64,000 bases of DNA from Saprospiraceae bacterium (GTDB taxonomy: Bacteria > Bacteroidota > Bacteroidia > Chitinophagales > Saprospiraceae), in contig JADJVN010000027.1 of NCBI GenBank assembly GCA_016710585.1, positions 3,688-67,687 of the forward strand, given 5' to 3'. The translations under genes were made by a program, and so were the position numbers. Positions 37,296 through 47,224 of this stretch are shown piece by piece (position 1 is the stretch's first letter; every line of letters begins with the position of its first letter). The notes beneath the pieces were generated by a model. It was not told the DNA's origin. It searched no databases and saw nothing but the letters and a program-made list of their open reading frames with translations.

Positions 37296-38210
37296 TTAAT
37301 TCATCAAATTTATAAAGCAATCTTCTATGGTAGGATTGATATGCTTCAATGTGATTTCCTTATGGTTTTGTAAGTGCAAATCTTGTATGAGTTGGTTCGA
37401 TTCTGTTTCAGAATTATTTTCAAAAGTGATATGATGATATTCCCCAAAAGCAAAACAGCTTTTTACATGTCGATTGTTTCGCAAATCATGTAATAGTCTG
37501 CTCATACTATTTGATTTAATAGCAAATAGTTTTTCGGGAAATTGCTTAACAATATTTTGTGGTGTATCGATAGACATAATCTTTCCATTTTGTATCAATG
37601 CAATGCGCTCACATAATGTAGCTTCATCCATGTACGGTGTAGAAACCAATATCGTGATTCCCTGTTGCTTCAATCGTTTGAGCATCTCCCAAAATTCTTT
37701 TCGAGACACGGTGTCTACACCTGTAGTTGGTTCATCTAAAAACAAAACTTTTGGTCGGTGAATTAAAGCACAACACAGCGCCAATTTTTGTTTCATTCCA
37801 CCAGATAATTTACCTGCACGACGATCTTTAAATGGTTCTATTTGCACATAAATATCTCTAATTAAATCATAATTCTCCTTTATGGTTGTATCAAAAACGG
37901 TAGCAAAAAAATTCAAATTTTCTTCAACAGTCAGATCTTGATAAAGTGAAAATTTACCAGGCATATAACCTACTTTTTTTCGAATACTTTTATATTCTTT
38001 TACGATGTCAAATCCATTTACAGTAGCTGTTCCACTGTCAGGAAGGAGCAATGTGGTAAGTATTCGAAAGATGCTGGTCTTACCTGCACCATCAGGACCA
38101 ATCAAGCCAAACAATTCTCCATCTTTAACAGAAAAACTTACATCATCGACTGCTTTAATTTCACCTTTATTATAGGTCTTTACAATATTATTTAGTACAA
38201 CGTCTGGCAT
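37296..38210 (-). CDS. ABC transporter ATP-binding protein (first half of YbhF type)
   Basis: 304 residues: Walker A GPDGAGKTS, Q-loop-region YMPGKFSLYQDLTVEENL, signature KLSGGMKQKLALC and Walker B VLFLDEPTTGVD. A C-terminal extension of about 75 residues ends in LKHINPTIEDCFINLMN, common in drug-export ATPases. Located 3 bp from the membrane-fusion gene and 1 bp from the second ATPase. Powers the efflux system by forming a heterodimer with the second ATPase (inferred). Confidence 0.92.
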   Translation of the reverse strand: MPDVVLNNIVKTYNKGEIKAVDDVSFSVKDGELFGLIGPDGAGKTSIFRILTTLLLPDSGTATVNGFDIVKEYKSIRKKVGYMPGKFSLYQDLTVEENLNFFATVFDTTIKENYDLIRDIYVQIEPFKDRRAGKLSGGMKQKLALCCALIHRPKVLFLDEPTTGVDTVSRKEFWEMLKRLKQQGITILVSTPYMDEATLCERIALIQNGKIMSIDTPQNIVKQFPEKLFAIKSNSMSRLLHDLRNNRHVKSCFAFGEYHHITFENNSETESNQLIQDLHLQNHKEITLKHINPTIEDCFINLMN

Positions 38211-38213
38211 AGT

Positions 38214-39116
38214 TTATTGCAATTTAATTTCGCCATACATCCCTATCTTAAATGTGCCTTCATTCTTTACTTTAACTTTCATAGCGTATACCATATTTGC
38301 TCTTTCATCCTTAGTCTGAATTGTCTTAGGAGTGAACTCAGCCTTATCATTGATCCAAGTGATAATCCCTTCAGTTTCATTAAAATTGCCATTGCCATCA
38401 TCAGTATACACTTTAACCATCTGGTTAAGTTTAATCTTTGGTAGTTGATTGCCTGTGATATAAACACGGAGGATTATATTCGATAAGTCTGCTATTTTAT
38501 AAAGTGCCTTCCCGGTTGCAGCCATTTCATTTACTTCGGAATATTTTGTAAGCACAGTTCCTTCTTTTGGATTTATGATTTTACATTTTGCCAATTGATC
38601 ATTGAGTTGTTCTATCTGAACAAGCATTGATGACGCATCTTTACCCAATCCTTCGATAGCAATATTTAATGAGGACTTTTGTGCCTCAATTTGCTTTTTA
38701 ATAACATCGATACTCGCATTAATGTCATCTAATTGCTTTGGCGTTGCGGCATCCCCTTTTATCAAATTTGAAATTCTTATTTTTTCATTTTCTGCTGTAG
38801 CTAGTTGGGATTGCATTGCAGAGATTTGAACAGAAAGATTTGGCTTTTTACTCAACATAGCTTTAATCTGACTCTCCAATTGTTTCTTTTTTAAGTACAA
38901 CTGAGTGCTGTCAATATAGCCGATAAATTCTCCTTTCTTTAACACTTGTCCTTCTTCTATATCAAACTGTTTTATAGTTCCAATTGCTTCTGAAGATATA
39001 ATTGTTTCTTCTGCTTCAAATGAGCCTGAAGCATCAAAGTTAGATTTATTCTTATTGCAGGATGTCAAGGCTATAAGCCACATTGCTGCGATTGTTATTG
39101 TTGTGAATTTATACAT
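38214..39116 (-). CDS. HlyD/YbhG-type periplasmic adaptor lipoprotein
   Basis: 300 residues with a lipoprotein signal (MWLIALTSC, acylated Cys20), a biotinyl-lipoyl-like half (IKQFDIEEGQVLKKGEFIGYIDS), a coiled-coil hairpin of alternating Lys/Gln helices (about 70-170), then the second lipoyl half (KCKIINPKEGTVLTKYSEVNEMAATG) and a beta-barrel end. Links the inner-membrane ABC permeases to the TolC-like channel. 22 bp downstream of tolC. Confidence 0.9.
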   Translation of the reverse strand: MYKFTTITIAAMWLIALTSCNKNKSNFDASGSFEAEETIISSEAIGTIKQFDIEEGQVLKKGEFIGYIDSTQLYLKKKQLESQIKAMLSKKPNLSVQISAMQSQLATAENEKIRISNLIKGDAATPKQLDDINASIDVIKKQIEAQKSSLNIAIEGLGKDASSMLVQIEQLNDQLAKCKIINPKEGTVLTKYSEVNEMAATGKALYKIADLSNIILRVYITGNQLPKIKLNQMVKVYTDDGNGNFNETEGIITWINDKAEFTPKTIQTKDERANMVYAMKVKVKNEGTFKIGMYGEIKLQ

Positions 39117-39138
39117 TACGATTTGATTTTAAAATTTA

Positions 39139-40410
39139 CTATTTATTTCCTGAAGTAATTTGATAATTATATTGAGTCATTAAAAATTGAATTTGATGCA
39201 ATATCAAATTTTGTGCTGCCTGATCTTGAGCATTTACGTCTATGAGATAATCAGTGCTTGTGGCTGTACCATTCTCCAACTGAACTTTTGTTTTATTCTT
39301 GATACTTTCACGTAAAGTGATAATACTATTGTCTGTCTCAATGAGCTCTTGCATTTTGCTTACTTCTGAATTCTGTTGATGCAAAATAACATTAGTATTA
39401 AACAAAAAGATTTCTTTCTGAATATCCAAACCTTTTTGATTTAGAGAAAGAATTTGCTTTTCATTCTTATAAGTATATAAGCCTGCCAAATTCCAATTCA
39501 GACGAAGTCCAGCTAAGTAATACAGATTTACATCATTGCTCAACATATTCAAAGCTGGCCTTCCCAATCCACCTTGTAAAAACAAATTAAGTCGCGGAAG
39601 ATTCTTCGCTTTTATTAAATTATTCTGAACTTCAAATGTTCTTTTCTGCAAATCAAAGAGTTTCAACTCAGGTCTAATAATAGTACTTGAAATTATTTGA
39701 GGACTTGGCTTGATCAAGAATGTAGTTTCATCTACCGTTTGATCAATAAAATAGGAAAGCATTGCAGCATATCCACTTCTATTTGATTTTAACTCTATCG
39801 TACGTTGATTCGCTTTCAAGAGTTCTGCCTTCAAATTGTCAGCACTGCTTTTTAATGCTGTGCCATAAGCAATAGCAACATTTACTTTGTCTATTCCGCT
39901 TTGAATATCTTTTTTCAATAATTCAGTTTGCTGAATTTGAGCATCTATCAATAAGATTCCAAAAAATAAATTACTGATCCGTTCTTTTAATTTGTACAAC
40001 TCTACTTCAATTTTTTGTCCTTCCATTTCTGCATTAGCACTTATCAATTCTCGATAATCCTTTGTGGTGAACAAATCAGTAACAGCCTGAGATACTTCAC
40101 CATATAGCTTGTATTGATCCTTACTCAATTCTGAAACTTTTACATTGGGCAAAGAAATAGGAATGTGAGTGACTTCAGATTGATAAGTAGCTTGACCTCC
40201 AATATTGAATTGTGGCAAATAACTTTTATTTGCATTATCAATGGAGTATGACTTTGACTTCTCAATTAGAGCATATTGCTTCACCAATGGAAAATTGCGC
40301 TTCGCCAATTCAAAACAGCTGTCAATTGTAAGAGAAGTGACATGTTGTGAGTAGGCTATTACTGTTATTGAACAATAGAGGGCTATTAATTTTATTCGCT
40401 TATTAATCAT
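39139..40410 (-). CDS. TolC-family outer-membrane efflux protein
   Basis: 423 residues with a Sec signal (IKLIALYCSITVIAYSQ). The helical repeat of the family is visible: IDSCFELAKRNFPLVKQYALIEKSK, then LPQFNIGGQATYQSEV, and the second half with ARNLPRLNLFLQGGLGRP-like strand (KNLPRLNLFLQGGLGRPALN) and a long helix. It forms the outer-membrane channel of the efflux system encoded downstream. Confidence 0.9.
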   Translation of the reverse strand: MINKRIKLIALYCSITVIAYSQHVTSLTIDSCFELAKRNFPLVKQYALIEKSKSYSIDNANKSYLPQFNIGGQATYQSEVTHIPISLPNVKVSELSKDQYKLYGEVSQAVTDLFTTKDYRELISANAEMEGQKIEVELYKLKERISNLFFGILLIDAQIQQTELLKKDIQSGIDKVNVAIAYGTALKSSADNLKAELLKANQRTIELKSNRSGYAAMLSYFIDQTVDETTFLIKPSPQIISSTIIRPELKLFDLQKRTFEVQNNLIKAKNLPRLNLFLQGGLGRPALNMLSNDVNLYYLAGLRLNWNLAGLYTYKNEKQILSLNQKGLDIQKEIFLFNTNVILHQQNSEVSKMQELIETDNSIITLRESIKNKTKVQLENGTATSTDYLIDVNAQDQAAQNLILHQIQFLMTQYNYQITSGNK

Positions 40411-40464
40411 CTGTATTGTTGTTTTGTTTTAATCATTTGTTTAATTTTATTCAAAAAAAAATCA

Positions 40465-41091
40465 CTACGATTTCATTATCGCTTTTATCCATTTAGGAAT
40501 GAGCTTTTTCCTTTCCACCATCATTTTATTAAATTGTTCTTGCTTTAGATCACCTACCATTTTAATTATAGGACAAGCGACAAAAGGGAACATGATTAAA
40601 CTCATAAGGCTAATCATAAACTGTAGCGGAGGAATTTGATTCTTATTATTCTTTGTTGCTTCTTGCCATTGCTTAAAAAAAACTGAATGCATAATAATTT
40701 GCTTCATTTTGAATTTTTCTCCAATTTCACTAGGATGAGTGCGTAATTCATTGAGCAAAAAGATAGGAATATCAGGTTGAGCTAGAAGTAAATCGATGTA
40801 ACTTTCTGTAACTACTTCTACTTTCTTTTCTAAACTAGTACTGGTATCATTAAACACCACAGACAGTGATTGAAAGAATCCTTCCATGGTTTCCAACATG
40901 ATGATGTCAAATAGCTTTTCCTTACTTCTGAAATAGTAGTTGAGCAAAGCTAAATTGATCCCTGCTTCTTCGGCAATGTCTCTTGTACGCGTAGCGGCGT
41001 ATCCTTTTTTATGAAATATAGTTCTTGCTGCTTCTAATATTTTTGCTTCTGTATTTATGTCCAAATTTCGATCCGCTTTTTTTACTGCCAT
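40465..41091 (-). CDS. TetR/AcrR family regulator of the efflux operon (CecR-like)
   Basis: 208 residues: an N-terminal HTH (EAARTIFHKKGYAATRTRDIAEEAGINLALLNYYFRSKEKLF) and a C-terminal ligand-binding domain with CecR/DUF1956-like length. It leads the operon with tolC, hlyD, two ATPases and two permeases, as cecR leads ybhGFSR in E. coli. A palindrome overlapping its promoter (41131-41158) suggests autorepression, relieved by an unknown ligand. Confidence 0.9.
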   Translation of the reverse strand: MAVKKADRNLDINTEAKILEAARTIFHKKGYAATRTRDIAEEAGINLALLNYYFRSKEKLFDIIMLETMEGFFQSLSVVFNDTSTSLEKKVEVVTESYIDLLLAQPDIPIFLLNELRTHPSEIGEKFKMKQIIMHSVFFKQWQEATKNNKNQIPPLQFMISLMSLIMFPFVACPIIKMVGDLKQEQFNKMMVERKKLIPKWIKAIMKS

Positions 41092-41113
41092 GACGCTATT
41101 GAAATAATTGGAA

Positions 41114-41144
41114 CAAAGTTAAACATTTTTTTTGATTTAAACAA
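41114..41144 (-). promoter_or_regulatory. Promoter of the TetR-efflux operon
   Basis: On the - strand TTG (41142-41144), a 20-bp spacer and TAACTTTG (41114-41121) match the Bacteroidota consensus TTG-N19/20-TAnnTTTG. The ATG follows at 41091. Confidence 0.7.
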
Positions 41145-41158
41145 CTATTTTAATCAAA
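41131..41158. promoter_or_regulatory. Palindromic operator-like site overlapping the TetR promoter
   Basis: TTTGATTTAAA (41131-41141) and TTTTAATCAAA (41148-41158) form 11-bp arms with one mismatch around CAACTA, which contains the -33 TTG of the promoter. This geometry is typical of autoregulated TetR operators. TetR binding is inferred. Confidence 0.55.
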
Positions 41159-41239
41159 CGATTAAATATTTATCAAAAAACACTTACCCCATTTCAAATC
41201 ATACAACTTTGCTAATCCAATCATCTTAACCGCGGCATT

Positions 41240-41512
41240 TATGGCATAGAAATAACGAATTCCTCCATTGCAGTTCTTACTTTTTTCAATTTTAACAACT
41301 AATCATTTTCTTCATCACGATAGCCAAGTGCTAAAGGAACTGCACTCTTCAAACCCAATTTTTCCAAACCCAAAAGCTCATCTATCTGATCATTATTAAA
41401 ACCCTCCATCGGAGTTGCATCTATCTTCTGATCTGCGGCAGCTACCAAAGCAAAACCAAGAGATATATAGGCTTGCTTTTCTGCATGGGCTTGATGCCAA
41501 GCGAGGCCAAGT
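41240..41512 (-). pseudogene. Nitroreductase C-terminal remnant
   Basis: The reading YEPLGLAWHQAHAEKQAYIS, followed by LGFALVAAADQKIDATPMEG and then LGLKSAVPLALGYRDEEND, is the C-terminal third of an NAD(P)H nitroreductase (NfsB-like). It ends in TAG (41299-41301) where the family has Trp (TGG), and LLKLKKVRTAMEE continues beyond it. No catalytic N-terminal part is found upstream, so this is a decayed fragment. The rest of the 41092-41629 gap holds the efflux promoter and no other gene. Confidence 0.7.
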
Positions 41513-41629
41513 GGCTCATATCTTTACCAAAGCGTTTGATGAATTTTTTTCATGGCAATTGTAATTTGGTTTTTTGATATACATTGCTATTTATAGGAAC
41601 TGTATTTTTGGATTAGATTAGAAAGCTAT

Positions 41630-42265
41630 TCAATCTTTTAGCTGGTCATTTATTTCTTCTTCAAGTGCATTTATTTTTGCCTTTAAAGTTTCAGTAATTT
41701 TACTAGGAAAATCCTTTAACTTTTTAAGATTAAAGGCTAATACGATTGAAGCAACCCCAACAAAAATAAATGTAATTGCTGTGATAGAAACAATGGATAT
41801 CCCTGTAAACAATGGATTAGCCAATAGCATAAATGATAGCACTATTCCCAACACACTAGAAATGGCTACATTGCCCCAGCTTAATACTTGCATTTCCTTC
41901 AAATCGAATGAAAAACCCAATAGATGAAATGAACGAAATAGTAGTGTAAATCCCACATAGAATGGTAAAAAAACTATTGAAACAGCAGGATACATCAACA
42001 AGTAAATTCCCATTGCAAGGGTTAATATTCCTCCTGTTAAATACCAGCCCCATCCCTTTAATATTTTTCTGTTTTCAATTGAAAAATATATTTCCATGAT
42101 GCCAGAAATAATAAAAGAAATACTAAAAATAAAAGTAAGTGAAACATAAGTTTCTAAAGGTGTGGTAAAAATATACATTCCCATGATGATGAAAATGATA
42201 CCAATGAATAATGAAACATACCAATGTTTAACTGAATTTGTGAAATGAGTTAATAAACTTTTCAT
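41630..42265 (-). CDS. HdeD-like membrane protein (DUF308)
   Basis: 211 residues with six hydrophobic segments in DUF308 pairs: WYVSLFIGIIFIIMGMYIFTTPLETYVSL, then GWYLTGGILTLAMGIYLLMYPAVS, then a third pair near residues 125-170. A charged helical tail (LKAKINALEEEINDQLKD) follows. HdeD contributes to acid resistance in E. coli; here the role is unknown. Confidence 0.85.
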   Translation of the reverse strand: MKSLLTHFTNSVKHWYVSLFIGIIFIIMGMYIFTTPLETYVSLTFIFSISFIISGIMEIYFSIENRKILKGWGWYLTGGILTLAMGIYLLMYPAVSIVFLPFYVGFTLLFRSFHLLGFSFDLKEMQVLSWGNVAISSVLGIVLSFMLLANPLFTGISIVSITAITFIFVGVASIVLAFNLKKLKDFPSKITETLKAKINALEEEINDQLKD

Positions 42266-42752
42266 TTTTTTAAACTATAATTATGCCTACTTTGTAAAAC
42301 GGTTTTCAGCAAGTCCGTCTATTTTTTTTGCAATAAGATAAATATCATATACTAGCTGTAAATGAATACAACTTTAAGTAGAAACATATTATACTAAATC
42401 GGTATTTGAATAGGCCTCCAATACATACACTACTTCCTCATTACACTTTGTGTATTCGAACTATTCTTTAAAATATTTCAAAGGCCTTCCTGATTATTTC
42501 ATTTCACGAATTAATTCACATTAAATCATAAGTAAATATACAAAAAATGTATTTCGATAGGTAATAAAAATTAAAAAATTATTTTAAAAAACAATAAATC
42601 TAAAAAAAACTTTTTATATTTGAAAACTAACTTCTTGTTTTAGAATTGAATACATAAATAAACTGCAACATTTTTTAGAAATTAATTTTGGACTCAGTAA
42701 AAAAAAATACAAAATATTTAAGCTACTTTTTTTAGTTAAAGAATTCCCACTA
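42266..42752. other. AT-rich intergenic region
   Basis: 487 bp between the HdeD-like gene and the 3' end of the Ca2+ ATPase locus. No gene, RNA or repeat recognised. Several A/T homopolymers (for example near 42591-42612). Confidence 0.45.
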
Positions 42753-44525
42753 TCATATCTTCTCTTCTTTTACAGCATTGATGCCTATCAACTTAAATAA
42801 CTCCACCACGACTATTGGAGTCAAGGATAATAAAATAACTAATTGCCATTGATCGCTATTGAGTTCTACAAGTTGGAAAATTTCTCTAACGAATGGAATT
42901 ACCAACACAGCAAGAGCCATTAGCAGCGAAATTAAAATAGCCCATATTAGCATTTTGTTTTTTAGAGGATTATGTAAAAATGTTGATTTCAAGATAGAAT
43001 GAACATTTGTCACTTGTGTTAATTGTGCTAAGCACAAGGTAGCAAATGCCATGGTCTGACCCAAGGCTAATCCGCCATGGTGTTTACCATATATAAATGC
43101 GATTAATGGCAGTGTTCCTATCATAATGCCTTGATATAAAATCCTCCACACGACGCCTTTTGTAAGGAAACCGTCTGAAGTATTATTTGGCTTACGTTTC
43201 ATAATATTAGCCTCAGCGGGATCCATTGTTAATGCCAATGCTGGTAAACTGTCTGTCACCAAATTAATCCACAATATATGGATAGACAATAATGGCACAC
43301 CCAAATTAAATATTGAAGTAACTAAAAGAAGAAATATCTCCCCAACATTGGTCGACAATAAAAATTGAATTGCCTTCATGATATTGTCATTGATACGACG
43401 TCCTTCTTTCACTGCTGTAACTATGGTAGCAAAATTATCATCTGTCAATACCATGTCTGCTGCTCCCTTTGCTACATCAGTGCCTACGATACCCATAGCT
43501 GCCCCTATATCAGCTTGCTTTAATGCTGGTGCATCATTTACACCATCACCAGTCATGGCTACGATTTGATTATTGTATTGCCAAGCTTTTACAATGCGAA
43601 CTTTATGTTCTGGTGCCACACGTGCGTAAACTGAATATAAATGAACATTCTGCTTTAAATCCGCTTCGGATAATTTTTCCAATTCATTTCCAGTAATGGC
43701 TACATCACCTTCTTGAAAGATTCCAATTTGCTTTGCTATTGCTACTGCAGTAATTTTATGATCGCCTGTAATCATGACAGGTTTTATCCCTGCAGTACGA
43801 CATTGCTCTACTGCTTTGATCGCTTCAGGACGCGCAGGATCAATCATTCCGATTAAGCCTAAGAATATTAAATGACTTTCGATTTGATCTACAAATACAT
43901 CGGATGGGAAAATAGAAATTGGCTTATATGCCACCGCTAAAACACGCAATGCGGATTGTGCCATTTGCTCATTCGCAGATTCAATTTTTTTAATATCTTC
44001 TTCGCTAAGAGATTCTATTTTTCCATGAAGCATGATTTGATTGCAGCCACTCAAGACTTCATCTACACCACCTTTTACATGGACTTGAAAACGATCTTCC
44101 CATTGATTTATGGTGCTCATTCTTTTACGTTCCGAATCAAAAGGCACTTCTCCCAAACGCGGATATTGATGATCAAGTTCACTTTTCTTTAGCTGATAAA
44201 TTATTCCAAAATCTAGCAATGCAGTCTCAGTGGGATCACCTGTATAAGAAATGATTCCATCAGCTGAAACAGTCATTTCTGCATCGGCACATAACATGGC
44301 AGCGACTACCAAAGATTTTTCTTGATCATTTAATTCAGAAGATAAATTCTCTCTATTAATTCCATCCAATTTATGATCTACATATGCCTCTACTACAGTC
44401 ATTTTATTTTGAGTCAAGGTCCCGGTTTTGTCTGAACAAATAATACTTGCACTACCTAGCGTCTCTACAGAGGGCAAGGTGCGTATAATCGCATTTTTTA
44501 ACCAAGCGCTGAACACCCAAAGCAA
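42753..44525 (-). pseudogene. P-type Ca2+-transporting ATPase, C-terminal two thirds after frameshift
   Basis: This frame holds the phosphorylation site ICSDKTGTLTQNKM, the nucleotide-binding domain with HVKGGVDEVL, the hinge MVTGDGVNDAPALKQADIGAAMG and the last transmembrane helices (NVGEIFLLLVTSIFNLGVPLL ... ILWINLVTDSLPALALTMDP), as in SERCA/PMCA-type bacterial ATPases. Its natural N-terminal residues are NAIIRTLPSVETLGSASI; the preceding MLWVFSAWLK is an artefact of the wrong frame. It joins the upstream piece (44452-45429) at the six-T run 44494-44499. Confidence 0.88.
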
Positions 44526-45429
44526 GAGCCACTGTAGACACAGCAGGTAATCCTTCTGGGATTGCAGCTACTGCAAGACTTACCGACAACATAAACATAC
44601 TCAATACAGAATTGCCATATAAGATACCAACGACAAAAATTAGAATGCAAATTAGTAATGCAGCGATGCCTAGCACTTTGCCAAGTTTTTCAAGTCGTAT
44701 GCTCATCGGTGTTTTTGTCTCTTCCGTATTCTGCAACATATTTGCAATCTGACCAACTTGAGTCTGCATACCAGTCGCAGCGACGATTCCTTTGCCTCGA
44801 CCATAGGTCACCATGCCACTTGAAAAAGCCATATTTAATTGATCACCCAAAGCAATGTTGTCACCCACAATAATTTCATTCGTTTTGTCTACAGCGACTG
44901 ATTCACCTGTGAGAGATGATTCTTGAATTTTTAAATTGGCCGATTCGCAAAGCCGAATATCTGCTGGAACGATGGAGCCTGTTTCTAAAATTATCAAATC
45001 GCCAGGCACTAGTTCTTTACTTGGAATGAGTGCAGTATTTCCATTGCGAACAACTTTAGTCTCAGGTGCAGCCAATTTTTTTAGTGCCTCGAGTGAGGAC
45101 TCAGCCTTTATTTCTTGATAGGCGCCAATGAATGCATTAACAATCAATATCCCTAGGATGATATAAGTCTCCAACAAACCTTCTCCTTCCATTACTCCAA
45201 CCACTCCTGAAATGATAGCAGCAATAATCAAAACAATGATCATAAAACTTTTAAATTGATTAAAGAACACAATCCAGAACGATTTATGCTTTTTTCCTGT
45301 GAGTTCGTTGAATCCATATTTTCCTATTCGAAACTTCACTTCCTCCTCGGAGAGTCCATTTGATAAATGAGTATTCAGAATAGCGGAAGATTGTTCTATG
45401 GTTCGATTATACAGAGTCTCTATATTCAT
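44452..45429 (-). CDS. P-type Ca2+-transporting ATPase, N-terminal third
   Basis: 325 residues: cation-ATPase N domain (LSNGLSEEEVKFRIGKYGFNEL), helices M1-M4 including FFNQFKSFMIIVLIIAAIISGVVGVMEGEG, the actuator motif SLTGESVAVDK and the ion-site helix SVSLAVAAIPEGLPAVSTVALALGVQRLVKK. The last residues (CDYTHLALCRDAR) are out of frame: a homopolymer indel (six A on -, 44494-44499) precedes NAIIRTLP. Repaired length about 890 residues. Confidence 0.88.
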   Translation of the reverse strand: MNIETLYNRTIEQSSAILNTHLSNGLSEEEVKFRIGKYGFNELTGKKHKSFWIVFFNQFKSFMIIVLIIAAIISGVVGVMEGEGLLETYIILGILIVNAFIGAYQEIKAESSLEALKKLAAPETKVVRNGNTALIPSKELVPGDLIILETGSIVPADIRLCESANLKIQESSLTGESVAVDKTNEIIVGDNIALGDQLNMAFSSGMVTYGRGKGIVAATGMQTQVGQIANMLQNTEETKTPMSIRLEKLGKVLGIAALLICILIFVVGILYGNSVLSMFMLSVSLAVAAIPEGLPAVSTVALALGVQRLVKKCDYTHLALCRDAR

Positions 45430-45672
45430 CTCTAGATCATTTATGATGTTAAAAAATTCAATTCGCTTAGAATTCTAGAGGCTAATTTACAAATTAATAG
45501 TGAAGATTATTCATTTACCAAGGAAATACTTTTTGTATACCAATTCGGAATCCAATAAAATCTCAAGGTAAAGGAATTTTAAAAAATGAAATACTTTTAA
45601 AATATTTTCATTTTTAAAACTGGAAAGAAAATCAATTGGATGATGAATATTGACGAACCACAGCCGCAATAG

Positions 45673-46218
45673 TTATTCATTAGATCGCTTTGCATATTCT
45701 TCGTGTGTGATGCAAAACCAATTGCATTCTATATCATCGTAGTAATATGTATAGATCAAACTCATTCCAATTTTTTGAAGTACTTTGTTCGAAGCATGAT
45801 TATCAATAGCAGCAGATGCATAAACTTTGTCAGTCTTTATCTGATTAAATGCATAATCCAAAGAGGCTATAGCAGTCTCTGTTGCGATTCCTTTGCCCCA
45901 ATGTTTTCTGATCAATCTATATCCAAGATCATAAAATTTTGAATGATGGTTTGTCACATCAGTTACAAACTTCAGTCCTGACCATCCTACAAATTGATTG
46001 CTCTCTTTATCAATAACTGCCCAACGACCGATACCATGATCCACATATTGCTGTCTTATGAAATTGATGACTTCAACTAGTTGCGCTTTGTCAGTAACTG
46101 GTTTGTTGCCGAGATATCGATGTACCTCTGGATCAGAATCCAATTCATAAAGTGCATCAACATCTGTTGCTTCAAATTCACGCAGTAGGAATCTTTTTGT
46201 TTCGGTTAATACTTTCAT
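45673..46218 (-). CDS. GNAT family N-acetyltransferase (RimJ/RimL type)
   Basis: 181 residues starting MKVLTETKRFLLREFEATDVDALYEL, the standard RimJ/RimL-type opening. Acetyl-CoA binding motif A is DLGYRLIRKHWGKGIATETAIASLDYAF, followed by YASAAIDNHASNKVLQKIGM. Substrate (protein N terminus, antibiotic or small amine) is not predictable. Confidence 0.88.
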   Translation of the reverse strand: MKVLTETKRFLLREFEATDVDALYELDSDPEVHRYLGNKPVTDKAQLVEVINFIRQQYVDHGIGRWAVIDKESNQFVGWSGLKFVTDVTNHHSKFYDLGYRLIRKHWGKGIATETAIASLDYAFNQIKTDKVYASAAIDNHASNKVLQKIGMSLIYTYYYDDIECNWFCITHEEYAKRSNE

Positions 46219-46236
46219 GATTTTGATTACTTATCT

Positions 46237-47214
46237 TTAATTCTCAAATATATCCAAGATTTCGGGATTTGCAATATTACTAGGATTTCCTTGAATAAAA
46301 TTCATTACATTTTCAAATGCTTTCTTAAAATATAATTCGTATGAATTTTTCTCTACATAACCCAAGTGTGGTGTGCAGATCACATTATCATATTTGAGAA
46401 ATTCAAAATCTGGATCATAAATTGGCTCACTTTCAAAAACATCGAGGCCAATAAAAATATTCTTACCACTTTTCAAAACATTGGATAATGCTCCCCTTTC
46501 GATTAACTCAGCTCTTGCAGTATTAATCAAAATAGAATTCTCTTTCATACTCATGATATCGGCTTCTTTTATGATACCTAATGTTTGTTGGTTGAGTCGA
46601 AGATGCAAAGTTATAATATCCGAATATTGAAAAAAATATTCACGATTATTTGCTTTTTGGAAGCCATCTTCGACGGCTTTGTTTCTTGATACTTCACTGC
46701 CCCAAACCAAAACATTGGCTCCAAATACCTTGGCGTATTGTGCTATCTTTTGTCCAATCTTTCCATAGCCCCATATCCCAATTGTCTTACCATGTATCGA
46801 TGTACCAATATTAATTTGCCATTTTCCTCTTTTCATGCCATCAATAGCCTGGGGAATTTGACGCGCTACATTAAGCAGTAAAGCCCATGTCAACTCAGCA
46901 GGAGCTATGGGCGAACCCACACCTTCAGCCACCACCACATTATACTTAGTGCAATGGGCTAGATTCAAATGATTTGAGATTTTTCCAGTTTGACTTATAA
47001 GTTTAAGTTTTGGTAATCGGCACAATAAATCTTCAGTAATTTCAGTTCGTTCTCTGGTGAGAACTAAAATATCTGTATCAAACAATAGTTTAGAAAGTCC
47101 TTCTACATCCTTTTCTGAATGATGGATTATTTCTACTTCTTGGCCTGCTAAAATATCAAAACAACTAAGCTTCTCAACAACAAACTGATAGTCGTCCAAA
47201 ATCGTTATTTTCAT
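46237..47214 (-). CDS. D-2-hydroxyacid dehydrogenase family protein
   Basis: 325 residues. The NAD-binding Rossmann motif is GIWGYGKIGQKIAQYAKVFGANVLVWG. Catalytic residues are recognisable as Arg in HLRLNQQTLG, Glu in FESEPIYDPDFEFLKYDN and His in CTPHLGYVEKNSYE. The family covers phosphoglycerate, lactate and other 2-hydroxyacid dehydrogenases. It is 10 bp downstream of the LamG lipoprotein gene and 18 bp upstream of the GNAT gene. Confidence 0.88.
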   Translation of the reverse strand: MKITILDDYQFVVEKLSCFDILAGQEVEIIHHSEKDVEGLSKLLFDTDILVLTRERTEITEDLLCRLPKLKLISQTGKISNHLNLAHCTKYNVVVAEGVGSPIAPAELTWALLLNVARQIPQAIDGMKRGKWQINIGTSIHGKTIGIWGYGKIGQKIAQYAKVFGANVLVWGSEVSRNKAVEDGFQKANNREYFFQYSDIITLHLRLNQQTLGIIKEADIMSMKENSILINTARAELIERGALSNVLKSGKNIFIGLDVFESEPIYDPDFEFLKYDNVICTPHLGYVEKNSYELYFKKAFENVMNFIQGNPSNIANPEILDIFEN

Positions 47215-47224
47215 ATCATTGAAA

